Source of the DNA: an uncultured Clostridium sp.
GTDB taxonomy: Bacteria; Bacillota; Clostridia; Lachnospirales; Lachnospiraceae
Assembly: GCA_900547035.1 (NCBI GenBank)
Contig: URFM01000006.1
Location: 42,637-106,636 of the forward strand
Reading direction: 5' to 3'
DNA: 64,000 nt
Shown piece by piece: positions 44,761-53,195 of this stretch; position 1 is the first letter of the stretch, and every line of letters starts with the position of its first letter. The translations under genes were made by a program, and so were the position numbers. Under the pieces are notes generated by a model. That model was not told the origin of the DNA. It made no database searches and worked only from the letters and a program-made list of their open reading frames with translations.

Positions 44761-46374
44761 CTACTCCAGGATTCCCGCGTTCCAGAATTTCGGTCCGCCG
44801 CTGTGCATGTTCACACCGGTCAAATCCTGATCCCAGGCGTACATTGCCATGTAATGTCCGGGGCAGATAATCGGCAGGTACTCCCAGGAGTAAGCCTGCA
44901 GGTCATCCCATGCTGTTTTCGCATCATCGAGGGAAGTTGCGGCCGTCATGGCGGTGAACAGTTCATTAAGTTTCGCATCATCTGACCAGCCGGGATAATC
45001 CGCTCCAAAGTAAAGCTTTAAGGAGGGAACCGGAACCTCCGCAAAGGTGGTAATGTACATGTCAAACAGTGTCGGGTCATTTCGGTAATCCACCAGAGTC
45101 GCCCAGTCCACAATGGTCAGTTCCACGGGTATTCCGATTGCTTCCAGCTCAGACTCCATTGCAACCGCCATGGCATCCATATTGTTTAGCGTCGCGACCA
45201 GAATGGTAAAGGTTTCACCGTTGTAGCCGCCCTCTTCCAGAATCTGCTTCGCCTTCTCCGGGTCCTTCTGATTGTAAAACTCGCTGCCTGCATCGGAATT
45301 CCAGAATGCCTGCCCTGCGTCCATATAGCAGGAGCCCAATTCATAGCCGCCGCCATAGCAGGAGGCCAGAATCTCGTCACAATCAATGGCCGTATTCACC
45401 GCAGTACGGAAATACTGGTTGGAAGCAATTCCCTGACTGTGGTTAAATACCAGCGCAACGTGTCCGGCCTGGGTCCTGGAAACCGTCAGCTCCGAATTAG
45501 CCTCCAGTCTGGAGTAATCATCGTCGGTCACATTGAAAATGCAGTCGTACTGTCCGGCTTCCAGTCCCGCTGTGGCGGTGGACTGGTCGGGGACAATGTC
45601 AAATTCCAGAACTCTGGTGGGAGCGGATTTATAACCGCACCAGCCGTCCATCTCTTCTCCCTCCGTACCGTAGGGAACATAGTCGTCAAAGCGTTCCAGC
45701 CTTATGTACTGATCCTGAACCCACTCGGAAAACTTGTAGGGGCCGGTTCCGATGTAATCCACCAAAAATCCGTTGTCATCCTCATTCTTACAGGCCTCCG
45801 CCGTGGTAATGGAAGCCGGCTGTCCGGAACCTGCAATCATAGATGGAAGCAGAATCAGGGACGTATCCGCGCTGATTTGTACGGTATTGTCGTCCACCTT
45901 CTCAAATCTGGCGTCCCCCACCATGGTATTGACGGAGCTGAAACTCTCAATCCACCGGTTCATGGAAGCTACCACATCATCCGCTGTCATGATGCTTCCA
46001 TCATGGAATTTTACTCCCTGTCGAAGGACAAACGTAATAGTCTTACCGTCCTCACTGACCTCGTAGGACTCACACAGCTCCGGAGCCGCCTCCGACTGAG
46101 CGTTCAAAGTCACTAACTTTTCCCAAACCGTGCCGTCACACATCTGTCTGGCAATCAACGTACTGTTCTTGTGCAAATCCAGAGATGGAGACTGCTGGGT
46201 AACCGCAATATGCAGGGTATCCTTGTAGGTTCCTCCCTCCGTTCCTGCCGCTTCCGTCCCGGAAGCCTCCGATGTACCGGAGGTATCTGTGCCTCCTCCG
46301 GAACAGGCGGTAAGGGCCATGGCTGCCGCCATAACCAGAGCTATCGATTTCCAAATCCTTGCTTTTTTCCTCAT
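44761..46374 (-). CDS. oppA: Oligopeptide/dipeptide ABC transporter substrate-binding lipoprotein
   Basis: 537 residues from the ATG at 46374, with CAGGAGGAAAGGAAT before it. Lipoprotein signal (MRKKARIWKS...MALTACSGGG, Cys near residue 24), then a Thr/Gly/Ser linker and an SBP_bac_5 domain (LRQGVKFHDGSIMTADDVVAS near residue 110, in part). It captures peptides or nickel-type ligands for OppBCDF. First gene of the operon, with a strong promoter about 140 bp upstream. Confidence 0.92.
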   Translation of the reverse strand: MRKKARIWKSIALVMAAAMALTACSGGGTDTSGTSEASGTEAAGTEGGTYKDTLHIAVTQQSPSLDLHKNSTLIARQMCDGTVWEKLVTLNAQSEAAPELCESYEVSEDGKTITFVLRQGVKFHDGSIMTADDVVASMNRWIESFSSVNTMVGDARFEKVDDNTVQISADTSLILLPSMIAGSGQPASITTAEACKNEDDNGFLVDYIGTGPYKFSEWVQDQYIRLERFDDYVPYGTEGEEMDGWCGYKSAPTRVLEFDIVPDQSTATAGLEAGQYDCIFNVTDDDYSRLEANSELTVSRTQAGHVALVFNHSQGIASNQYFRTAVNTAIDCDEILASCYGGGYELGSCYMDAGQAFWNSDAGSEFYNQKDPEKAKQILEEGGYNGETFTILVATLNNMDAMAVAMESELEAIGIPVELTIVDWATLVDYRNDPTLFDMYITTFAEVPVPSLKLYFGADYPGWSDDAKLNELFTAMTAATSLDDAKTAWDDLQAYSWEYLPIICPGHYMAMYAWDQDLTGVNMHSGGPKFWNAGILE

Positions 46375-46511
46375 ATTCCTTTCCTCCTGTTTTTCGCTTT
46401 GGACATCAGAGGCTTCCCGGGCAGATTCCTGATGTACAAAAAAGCGCATACCCCGGGCATCTCTAAACCGATACACCGTTGTATGCGCTTCTGGAATTTT
46501 GAATAAACCAA

Positions 46512-46540
46512 AGTATAATCTTCTGTTTTGGATTTGTCAA
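46512..46540 (-). promoter_or_regulatory. Sigma-A-type promoter of the oppA operon
   Basis: On the minus strand TTGACA and TATACT are separated by exactly 17 bp. It gives a leader of roughly 130 bases before the oppA start. Confidence 0.8.
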
Positions 46541-46834
46541 CTGTTTTCTGAATTTATTTCTGTTTTATCAAAATTATTTCTCTATTTATAATTATGCAAT
46601 CATAACACAAAAAATTCATTTTTTATTAATTTATATGTGGAAAATTTTATTTTTAATTTCCGTAAACTTCAGGAACCATTGACAAAGCCGGTAAAATGCG
46701 GAAAGAGGGAGAAGGATTTTTCGGGAGATATTTTTTAACCACTTGTACTCTCTCTGCTCATGTAACCGGAGCCGGTCAGCGGACTTGGAAAGGGAAAATA
46801 CAAGTTCAGAAAATAAGGACCAGTATAAAAAAGA
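46541..46834. other. AT-rich intergenic region
   Basis: About 300 bp between the oppA promoter and the thrS terminator. It is very AT-rich. An 83-codon minus-strand reading frame exists but lacks a ribosome site and overlaps the terminator. I see no gene. Confidence 0.6.
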
Positions 46835-46865
46835 TGGCTGCCGGAAAACAATAAGCCGGCAGCCA
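46835..46865 (-). terminator. thrS terminator
   Basis: Perfect 10-bp arms TGGCTGCCGG and CCGGCAGCCA flanked by T-runs on both sides, just after the thrS stop. Confidence 0.88.
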
Positions 46866-46906
46866 CCCTTTTTATCATTCACTAAAACACAACATTTTTA
46901 ACTTTA

Positions 46907-48661
46907 TTAATTCTCCCGGCTCTTCGTCATCTCCTGAACCTTGGCGATGAACTCATCCAGGTTGGCGGCACCCAAATCGCCCTGATCACGGCTTCTCACC
47001 GTAATAGCGCCCTCTGCGGCCTCCTTTTCGCCCAGCACCAGCATGAAGGGAACCTTTTCCAGCTGAGCCTGACGGATCTTGTAACCAACCTTCTCATCCT
47101 TGTGATCCAGCTCCATGCGGATGCCGGCAGCTCTCAGCTTCTCATACACGCCCGTAGCATAGTCCATGGACTTTTCGGAAACCGGAATCACCTTCACCTG
47201 AACAGGAGCCAGCCATACGGGGAACTTGCCGGCGTAATGCTCGATCAGGATTCCGATGAACCGCTCAATGGAGCCGAAGCATACCCGGTGAATCATGATG
47301 GGACGCTTCTTGGAGCCATCCTCCGCCACATACTCCGCCTCAAAACGCTGGGGAAGCTGGAAATCCAGCTGAATGGTTCCGCACTGCCAGGTCCGGCCAA
47401 TGGAATCTCTCAGATGGAAGTCGATCTTCGGCCCATAGAACGCGCCGTCGCCCTCGTTTACGATGTACTTTAAGCCCATCTCTTCCAGAGCGTTTCTCAG
47501 GCCGTTGGTAGCCAGCTCCCAGTCCTCATCAGAACCCATGGAATCCTCCGGTCTGGTGGACAGCTCCACAAAATACTCAAAACCAAACTGCGTATAAACC
47601 TCATTGATCAGTCTGGTCACATTCTTGATTTCCTCCGTAATCTGCTCCTGGGTCATGAAAATATGGGCATCGTCCTGAGTAAAGCAGCGCACCCGCATAA
47701 GACCGTGAAGCTGACCGCTCTTCTCGTGGCGGTGGACCAGGCCCAGCTCGCCTACCCGAAGAGGCAGATCCCGGTAAGAGTGAGGCTGGGACTTGTACAC
47801 CAGCATACCGCCGGGACAGTTCATCGGCTTAATCGCGTAATCCTCCTCATCGATCACTGTGGTATACATATTGTCCTTATAATGATCCCAGTGTCCGGAG
47901 GTCTCCCACAACTTCCGGCTTAAAATCACAGGAGTGGAAACCTCCTGATAATTTTCTCTTAAATGGATCTCTCTCCAGTAATCAATCAGGGTATTCTTTA
48001 AGGTCATTCCCTTTGGCAGGAAGAATGGGAATCCAGGTCCTTCCTCCGCGAACATAAAGAGCCCCAGCTCCTTGCCCAGCTTTCTGTGATCCCGCTTCTT
48101 TGCCTCCTCCATCATGGTCAGGTAGTTCTCCAGATCCGTCTTGTTGGCAAAGGCGGTGCCGTAGATTCTGGTGAGCATCTTGTTCTTCTCGCTGCCTCTC
48201 CAGTAAGCGCCTGCAATGCTGGTCAGCTTGAAGGCCTTTACGCCCTTGGTGTAGAGAATGTGTGGGCCTGCGCACAGATCCGTAAATTCTCCCTGGGTGT
48301 AGAAGCTGATGGTCTCACCCTCCGGCAGATCTTCAATCAGTTCTACCTTGTAGGGCTCATCCTTCTCCTTCATCAGCTGGATGGCCTCGTCTCTTGGCAG
48401 GGTAAAGGGCTTAACAGGAAGATTTTCCTTCACGATCTTTGCCATCTCCGCTTCCAGCTTCTCCAAATCCTCCGGAGTAAAACCGCCTTCCCGGTCAAAA
48501 TCATAATAAAATCCGTCGTCAATGGCCGGTCCAATGGCCAGCTTTGTCTCCGGATACAGGCGTTTCACCGCCTGTGCCAGCACATGGGAGGCCGTGTGGC
48601 GCAGCACTCTCAGCTCATCCTCTGCTTCCTGGACGCTTCCGTCCGGTAAAATCATTTTCAT
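46907..48661 (-). CDS. thrS: Threonine-tRNA ligase, short form lacking most of the TGS domain
   Basis: 584 residues against about 640 in E. coli. It opens with the TGS-like strand MILPDGS and then goes within about 15 residues to the editing-domain motif HTASH, so most of the TGS domain is absent. The editing domain, class-II catalytic motifs ([46 protein letters not shown]) and the anticodon-binding C-terminus are intact. It charges tRNA-Thr and is controlled by the T-box leader upstream. Confidence 0.95.
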   Translation of the reverse strand: MKMILPDGSVQEAEDELRVLRHTASHVLAQAVKRLYPETKLAIGPAIDDGFYYDFDREGGFTPEDLEKLEAEMAKIVKENLPVKPFTLPRDEAIQLMKEKDEPYKVELIEDLPEGETISFYTQGEFTDLCAGPHILYTKGVKAFKLTSIAGAYWRGSEKNKMLTRIYGTAFANKTDLENYLTMMEEAKKRDHRKLGKELGLFMFAEEGPGFPFFLPKGMTLKNTLIDYWREIHLRENYQEVSTPVILSRKLWETSGHWDHYKDNMYTTVIDEEDYAIKPMNCPGGMLVYKSQPHSYRDLPLRVGELGLVHRHEKSGQLHGLMRVRCFTQDDAHIFMTQEQITEEIKNVTRLINEVYTQFGFEYFVELSTRPEDSMGSDEDWELATNGLRNALEEMGLKYIVNEGDGAFYGPKIDFHLRDSIGRTWQCGTIQLDFQLPQRFEAEYVAEDGSKKRPIMIHRVCFGSIERFIGILIEHYAGKFPVWLAPVQVKVIPVSEKSMDYATGVYEKLRAAGIRMELDHKDEKVGYKIRQAQLEKVPFMLVLGEKEAAEGAITVRSRDQGDLGAANLDEFIAKVQEMTKSREN

Positions 48662-48754
48662 AGGTCTTGTTCTCCTTTCCTCTCTGCAGGCTGGCCTCTC
48701 CTTTGGCCAAACCTACTCTTATCTCTCAGAAATATATCCCACAGGCAAACATAA

Positions 48755-49014
48755 TAAAAACCCCTGGACACATTTCTGTATCCAAGGGTGCAAAGCACGG
48801 TTCCACCTTGATGTTTCACTCATTTCACCTTTAACGCAGGTCTACGTCGCCATTTCCCCGGTATTCTAAAAAGCATAACTTTTTCCCTCTTCCGGTTTCC
48901 TGGCGCTGCTCAGGACTGGTCTTCCCCTGCCTTTCCCATACGGAATTTCCACCACTTGATTCCGCTCTCTGCATGTTCCCGGCAGACTACTGTTTCCTTC
49001 AAAGCCTTTACCTG
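48755..49014 (-). promoter_or_regulatory. T-box riboswitch leader of thrS
   Basis: On the minus strand the leader contains AGAGAG and GGTGGAAA elements of stem I, the conserved T-box sequence AAGGTGGAACCGTGC (48795-48809), and a terminator (CCCTTGGATAC...GTGTCCAGGGG then TTTTT, 48756-48790). Uncharged tRNA-Thr would pair with the T-box and allow read-through. A candidate ACC specifier is at 48918-48920, with low certainty. Confidence 0.92.
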
Positions 49015-49020
49015 ATTTTG

Positions 49021-49048
49021 ATTATAACATGACCGCTGGTTTTGTCAA
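49021..49048 (-). promoter_or_regulatory. Promoter of thrS
   Basis: Minus-strand TTGACA and TATAAT, both consensus, separated by 16 bp, immediately upstream of the T-box leader. Confidence 0.85.
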
Positions 49049-49071
49049 GGATCTTTTGCTAATTGAAATTT

Positions 49072-49100
49072 TTGCCTTATCCCCTCATTTGTAGTATAAT
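49072..49100 (+). promoter_or_regulatory. Promoter of the DUF3842 operon
   Basis: TTGCCT and a consensus TATAAT separated by 17 bp. The transcript would start near 49107 and its leader would consist almost entirely of the tandem repeat. Confidence 0.65.
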
Positions 49101-49137
49101 TGATGAATATCACAATCCATACAGTTTATTTACATAA

Positions 49138-49290
49138 ATACCCTCCGGGTATACCAGGATGCCGTGAATTACACGGCGGGCAGAAGAAATACCCTTCGGG
49201 TATACCAAGATGCCGTGAATTACACGGCGGGCAGAAGAAATACCCTCCGGGTATACCAAGATGCCGTGAATTACACGGCGGGCAGAAGAA
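49138..49290 (+). repeat. Three exact-length 51-bp tandem repeats forming six hairpins, DUF3842 leader
   Basis: Units start at 49138, 49189 and 49240. Each forms ATACCC-loop-GGGTAT and GCCGTG-AATTA-CACGGC. The only differences are in a loop (TCC, TTC, TCC) and one purine (CAGG or CAAG). The last unit runs directly into the ribosome site AGGAG of the DUF3842 gene. It shares the module TACCC-loop-GGGTATACC with the array at 2233-2420, in the same orientation relative to the gene. Confidence 0.9.
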
Positions 49291-49302
49291 AGGAGAATTT
49301 AC

Positions 49303-49725
49303 ATGAAAATTGTAGTCATCGACGGTCAAGGCGGAAAAATGGGCCGCTCAGTCATTGAACAGCTGAAATCCTCTTATCCGAATATGGAAATATATGCTAT
49401 CGGAACCAACAGTATCGCCACTGCAGCTATGCTGAAGGCAGGAGCCAATTACGGCGCTACCGGAGAAAATCCCGCCATCGTCAATTCCCAGGATGCCGAC
49501 CTGATTATCGGCCCTATCGGCATTGTTATGGCAAACTCTCTCTTAGGAGAAATCACTCCCGCAATGGCCTCCGCAATTGCATCCTGCAAGGCATATAAAA
49601 TCCTCATTCCTGTCAACCGCTGCAACCACCTGATTATCGGCTGCAAGAACTGCTCTCTTAGCGATTACATATCCATGGTCTGCGAGGAGGTTGGAAAGGA
49701 GATCGAAAAATATGAGAACCGTTGA
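49303..49725 (+). CDS. DUF3842 family protein
   Basis: 140 residues. A glycine-rich N-terminus KIVVIDGQGGKMGRSVIEQL looks like a nucleotide-binding Rossmann-type start, followed by YAIGTNSIATAAMLKAGA and a C-terminal pair of Cys (NHLIIGCKNCSL). The family is conserved in Clostridia and has no known function. AAAGGAG precedes the ATG. The stop overlaps the next gene by 14 bases. Confidence 0.85.
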   Translation: MKIVVIDGQGGKMGRSVIEQLKSSYPNMEIYAIGTNSIATAAMLKAGANYGATGENPAIVNSQDADLIIGPIGIVMANSLLGEITPAMASAIASCKAYKILIPVNRCNHLIIGCKNCSLSDYISMVCEEVGKEIEKYENR

Positions 49726-49942
49726 ATTTAAAATGGAGCGCCAAGGCCTGGTAAGCGTAGGAGACCAGGTCAAAATCATCGAACGTGAGGGAACCAGCAG
49801 CTATAGCTATATCATCGATCCGGCTGTGGCTATGTCCGGCTGTTTTGCCGCCAGAGACCGAATCAAATCCGAGTATGGAATCGTCAAAGATATCCGTGAA
49901 AATTCAAGAGGTTTTTACGTCGTCGTAGATTTTGACGAGTAA
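49712..49942 (+). CDS. Small conserved protein coupled to DUF3842
   Basis: 76 residues from the ATG at 49712, preceded by AAAGGAG inside the DUF3842 gene. Predominantly beta, soluble, with an early MERQGLVSVGDQVKI strand and DFDE at the end. No motif I recognise. Overlap with the DUF3842 gene implies that they act together. Confidence 0.7.
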   Translation: MRTVEFKMERQGLVSVGDQVKIIEREGTSSYSYIIDPAVAMSGCFAARDRIKSEYGIVKDIRENSRGFYVVVDFDE

Positions 49943-49957
49943 TCAAAACGCATCTTT

Positions 49958-51775
49958 TTATCCAATCGGTACAATCACTACCTCATCCTGAGGACCTTGT
50001 GTTTCTGCTGTATTTCCACCAGGAGAAGCAGTTGGCGCTTCAACGGGAACAGTAGGAGCTTCCCCGGATACGGTTTCTGAGGAAGGCGGCGCGACAGTCG
50101 TTTCCGTGGGGGCAACAGGACTCACTACCGTATCCTCCCCTCCGCTGGTTTCCGGCACAATCGGCACTACCTGTTCTCCCGACAGACCTTCTTCCGATTC
50201 CTGCTGACCGCTTGTCATTGCCGGGTTTCCCGTCTCCAGCAAAGTTCTTTCTGTCTTATTCAATTTGATCGCCTGATTCCATAGAGTAGAAGTCACTCCC
50301 AAGGACCTGCTCCACACTACATCTCTCCATAGACAGATTAAATCTGTCCCATCCGCCATCACGAGATTCAGGCGTTCGTTATCCGATGCCGTCTTTCCGG
50401 TACGCTGTTCCTCATCCGCGATCAGATAAATGGAACCATTCAGATTGATTGCCGCCAATTGTCCATATCCCCGATTCCAAATTTCCGGATAATATTCTCC
50501 ATATATTTCGCCGGCGCTTTCATAAAAATACAAAGTTTCCATAGTTCCTGGAAAAGTTCCTCCAAGACTTTGAACATTCCCCCCATCTAAATCCGCGCTG
50601 AAGATCTGGCTGTACCATTCTCCCTCCATTTGAACATAAGCGCAGTAATAAATCTTTTGATTCACAATACAGAAACTCTGAATTCCATAATTGGAGACAA
50701 GAATCTCCTCCTTTTGCCCGTCTGACTGCCTGTAAATTCCCTTCCTTCCTCCTGAAATCTCATCCAAAAGATAAACCTCATCTCCCACCGAAATCTCGTT
50801 CTGGGTAACTGAGATAATTTTTCCCTGATCCTCCAAATGATACAATCGGCTGCCAATCTGAAAGCTGCCGTTCTCGTCTCCCTCCACCGGCTGCCCATTT
50901 CCATCCAGCAAATAACAGGAACCATTCTCCACCGATACGGAAAATTGTTCTTCCCCAATAGGTACGGAGGTACCGGAATCAGCCGAGTAGATTCTATAAT
51001 TCTGAGAATAGTAAATAGTATCATCCAGCACCAGATAGCCGCCCACATTCTCCGCAATCATTTCCTTATGGCTGCTTCCCGGAATCACCCTGAATAATGT
51101 ATCGCACAACTCCCTCTGACGTTCAGTCAGGGAAGAAAGATCCGCAGACTCTACCTTGGGGAGATAATAAACATAGTCCCCATAAGCTCTCATGGAATTC
51201 ATGGTGGTTTCCTCCGGCAGATTGCTGCTTCCAAGGACCTTTACACTGGTTTCCGTAGCTCTCCGGTACAGAATCGGCTTAAAAGGCCCTTTCGCTTCTC
51301 CCAGATAACACCAATATGCATTTGCCTTTACCAGATTATCCAAATCCTCCCCTGTCTCCTCCGGAACATAATCCGGGTCCGGCTGAATATCCTTTAAATA
51401 CCCTTTATCCCCGCAGGTAAAAATTTGACCATCTTCCTTCCATTCCCCTTGTTTCAACATCTCGTTCTCGTCAAAACGATAAAGAAGCCCATCGATTACC
51501 TTCCATTCATCCTTCGCCCAGCTTCCGTCCTCATCCCGGTATTTGTATCCACCATCTTCAGAAATCCATCCAACAGTATCCCCTGAATCAATAGCAACCG
51601 TTTCCTGCATGGTTTCTGTTGGCCTCATATTTTCCAAATTCTCATAATCCCTGCTGATTTTATGATATACACTTAAAATCACTGAAACTGCGCAAACCAT
51701 CACTACAATGGCAAATAAAGCCAAAAAAATCACCTTTACAGGCGAATCTTTCTTTTTTCTTCTTCTGCTTTTCAT
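49958..51775 (-). CDS. Membrane-anchored protein with cell-wall-binding-like repeats and propeller-like domain
   Basis: 605 residues from the ATG at 51775. A basic N-terminus (KSRRRKKK) and one membrane segment near residues 12-35 are followed by two or three choline/glucan-binding-like repeats (GWISEDGGYKYRDEDGSW, WKVIDGLLYRF, near residues 70-125). A DUF5050-like region then repeats YYS/IYR strands, and a long Pro/Thr/Val/Glu tail lies at the C-terminus (about residues 540-600). The layout suggests a surface protein reaching into the cell wall. The function is unknown. Confidence 0.65.
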   Translation of the reverse strand: MKSRRRKKKDSPVKVIFLALFAIVVMVCAVSVILSVYHKISRDYENLENMRPTETMQETVAIDSGDTVGWISEDGGYKYRDEDGSWAKDEWKVIDGLLYRFDENEMLKQGEWKEDGQIFTCGDKGYLKDIQPDPDYVPEETGEDLDNLVKANAYWCYLGEAKGPFKPILYRRATETSVKVLGSSNLPEETTMNSMRAYGDYVYYLPKVESADLSSLTERQRELCDTLFRVIPGSSHKEMIAENVGGYLVLDDTIYYSQNYRIYSADSGTSVPIGEEQFSVSVENGSCYLLDGNGQPVEGDENGSFQIGSRLYHLEDQGKIISVTQNEISVGDEVYLLDEISGGRKGIYRQSDGQKEEILVSNYGIQSFCIVNQKIYYCAYVQMEGEWYSQIFSADLDGGNVQSLGGTFPGTMETLYFYESAGEIYGEYYPEIWNRGYGQLAAINLNGSIYLIADEEQRTGKTASDNERLNLVMADGTDLICLWRDVVWSRSLGVTSTLWNQAIKLNKTERTLLETGNPAMTSGQQESEEGLSGEQVVPIVPETSGGEDTVVSPVAPTETTVAPPSSETVSGEAPTVPVEAPTASPGGNTAETQGPQDEVVIVPIG

Positions 51776-51980
51776 GTATTTATTCCCTGCCTCAATTTTT
51801 GATCTGTCCTCCTGAACAATCACTACTTATCAAAGATCTGTTATGTTTATACTAGCAAAGTTCCATAGGATTTACAACGAAAGAAATCTTACAAAATTTC
51901 CCGCATTTTTTTGAATAGTCCACAAACTTTTGCTTATTCTAAACATATATCCACACTATAGACAAGAAGGAGGCTCCCAT

Positions 51981-52157
51981 ATGAACAATCAAAAGCAAAA
52001 TCATAATACACCCATCCATCTTCCGGGGAAAAATAATTCCGATCCTTATGGAGACGGTAATATTCCAGAAATTGACCTGCCGTCCGCCGACAACGCCTCT
52101 CCTGAAATTCCCTTGGAATTTCCAGGAAATGATTCTAAAGTTCAATCAATCATTTAA
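51981..52157 (+). CDS. Small hypothetical protein
   Basis: 58 residues from the ATG at 51981 with AGAAGGAGG before it. Asn/Pro/Asp-rich (NNQKQNHN, EIDLPSADNASPEIPLE), likely disordered, no Cys, no membrane segment. A terminator follows at 52177. No homologue recognised. Confidence 0.5.
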   Translation: MNNQKQNHNTPIHLPGKNNSDPYGDGNIPEIDLPSADNASPEIPLEFPGNDSKVQSII

Positions 52158-52176
52158 TAATTTGCAGATGCAAAAA

Positions 52177-52210
52177 AGCTCTCTATCTGTTATAGATAAA
52201 GAGCTTTTCT
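52177..52210 (+). terminator. Terminator after the small protein gene
   Basis: AGCTCTCTATCT (52177-52188) pairs with AGATAAAGAGCT (52194-52205) with one mismatch, followed by TTTCTT. Confidence 0.75.
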
Positions 52211-52212
52211 TA

Positions 52213-52296
52213 TGCAGAAGATGGGAGTCGAACCCACAAGGTATTTCTACCACACGGACCTGAACCGTGCGCGTCTGCCAATTCCGCCACTTCTGC
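52213..52296 (-). tRNA. tRNA-Leu (anticodon CAG)
   Basis: 84 nt on the minus strand. Acceptor GCAGAAG/CTTCTGC with discriminator A, anticodon stem CACGG/CCGTG with loop TTCAGGT, long class-II variable arm, and T-loop GGTTCGACTCC. The 3' CCA is not encoded. Decodes CUG. Confidence 0.97.
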
Positions 52297-52340
52297 TTTC
52301 CCGCCTCTGCATTCCTGCAGACGACAAGGAAAATTATAGT

Positions 52341-52562
52341 CTAAGTTTCCTGGTTTGTCAATCCTATTTTTCCTGTTTTATCCTCAATGATTTTCCAGGA
52401 CTTTTCCGAAGATTTTCCCTCCCCAAACCGTAAAATCAGCTCCGTTCTCCTTTTCCCCAAAATATTATTCAGCTCCCTGACACTTAAATGGCCGTTTAAG
52501 TACATATTTGCAAGATCTACAGATTCGGCCCCGATCTGCGCTACCAGTTCCAGATTCGTCAT
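52341..52562 (-). CDS. Small hypothetical protein
   Basis: 73 residues from the ATG at 52562, preceded by GGAGAAGAGGAAAT. Begins MTNLELVAQIGAESVDLANM, is helical, and carries no recognisable motif. It lies between tRNA-Leu and the membrane-protein gene on the same strand, after that gene's terminator. Confidence 0.5.
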   Translation of the reverse strand: MTNLELVAQIGAESVDLANMYLNGHLSVRELNNILGKRRTELILRFGEGKSSEKSWKIIEDKTGKIGLTNQET

Positions 52563-52668
52563 ATTTCCTCTTCTCCTGATGTTCTTTCTATTTTGCCGGC
52601 ATAATAGCAATATATGAAGAATCTCTTCAGGATATGACAGTATTTTTCTGAATTGCAGCCGCTCTGCA

Positions 52669-52700
52669 AAAAGGATGGGGATCACTCTCCCCATCCTTTT
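52669..52700 (-). terminator. Bidirectional terminator
   Basis: Perfect 13-bp arms AAAAGGATGGGGA and TCCCCATCCTTTT with a 6-base loop, just after the small membrane protein gene. Confidence 0.9.
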
Positions 52701-52741
52701 CTATCCTTCGCCTTTTAATCAATCCTTATCTTAATAACCTT

Positions 52742-53077
52742 TTATACTTCCTCAGTCTTCTCCGCAGCCTTCTTCTCTTCCTTTTCGTCTTTCTCGTCCT
52801 CGAAGAAATCGTCATCGAAATCGTCGTCGAAGTCGTCCTCGAAATCTTCCAGATAGTCCGGAGTAAAGAAACGGTATACCGCATAGGCGATTCCCGCTAC
52901 GGCAGCGACCGCGCCGATGATGGCCAACACCCAGAGAATGCAGTTTTTCTTCTTATCCTCTTCCTCCTTGCGATGCAGCAAATCATTCAGCTTTGTTGCG
53001 TTAACGATCTCCTCTACACGGCTCATTGCATCTCTTCCCATAGCATCAAAACGCTCCTTATCGAATTTATTAATCAT
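52742..53077 (-). CDS. Small single-pass membrane protein with acidic C-terminus
   Basis: 111 residues. A charged N-terminal half (about 45 residues), one membrane segment (ILWVLAIIGAVAAVAGIAYA) near residues 47-68, then a run of Asp/Phe units (DDFDDDFDDDFFED) and a Glu/Lys tail. Such proteins are common next to pcrA in Lachnospiraceae and have no known function. It follows pcrA by about 118 bp on the same strand. Confidence 0.65.
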   Translation of the reverse strand: MINKFDKERFDAMGRDAMSRVEEIVNATKLNDLLHRKEEEDKKKNCILWVLAIIGAVAAVAGIAYAVYRFFTPDYLEDFEDDFDDDFDDDFFEDEKDEKEEKKAAEKTEEV

Positions 53078-53195
53078 ATTCCCACTTCCTTTCCCTGTTT
53101 CTCGTCTTTTCCATTATATCATGTCCACAATTGTTTTTCTATCTTATTTTTTTCAAATTTTCAAAAAATATACGTAACCGTTCGCATCGGATGTC

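Noticed and set aside
46631..46882. 83-codon minus-strand ORF after thrS
   Set aside because: It spans the thrS terminator hairpin, lacks a ribosome site and has no protein-like features.
49138..49290. CRISPR array
   Set aside because: Three nearly identical 51-bp units directly abut; there are no spacers and no cas genes.
49100..49306. Upstream ORF of 17-residue repeats ending in an ATGA overlap with the DUF3842 gene
   Set aside because: The reading frame is open because 51 is a multiple of three, but its only start codons (TTG/ATG at 49100-49105) touch the promoter -10 box and lie before the expected transcript start. There is no ribosome site.
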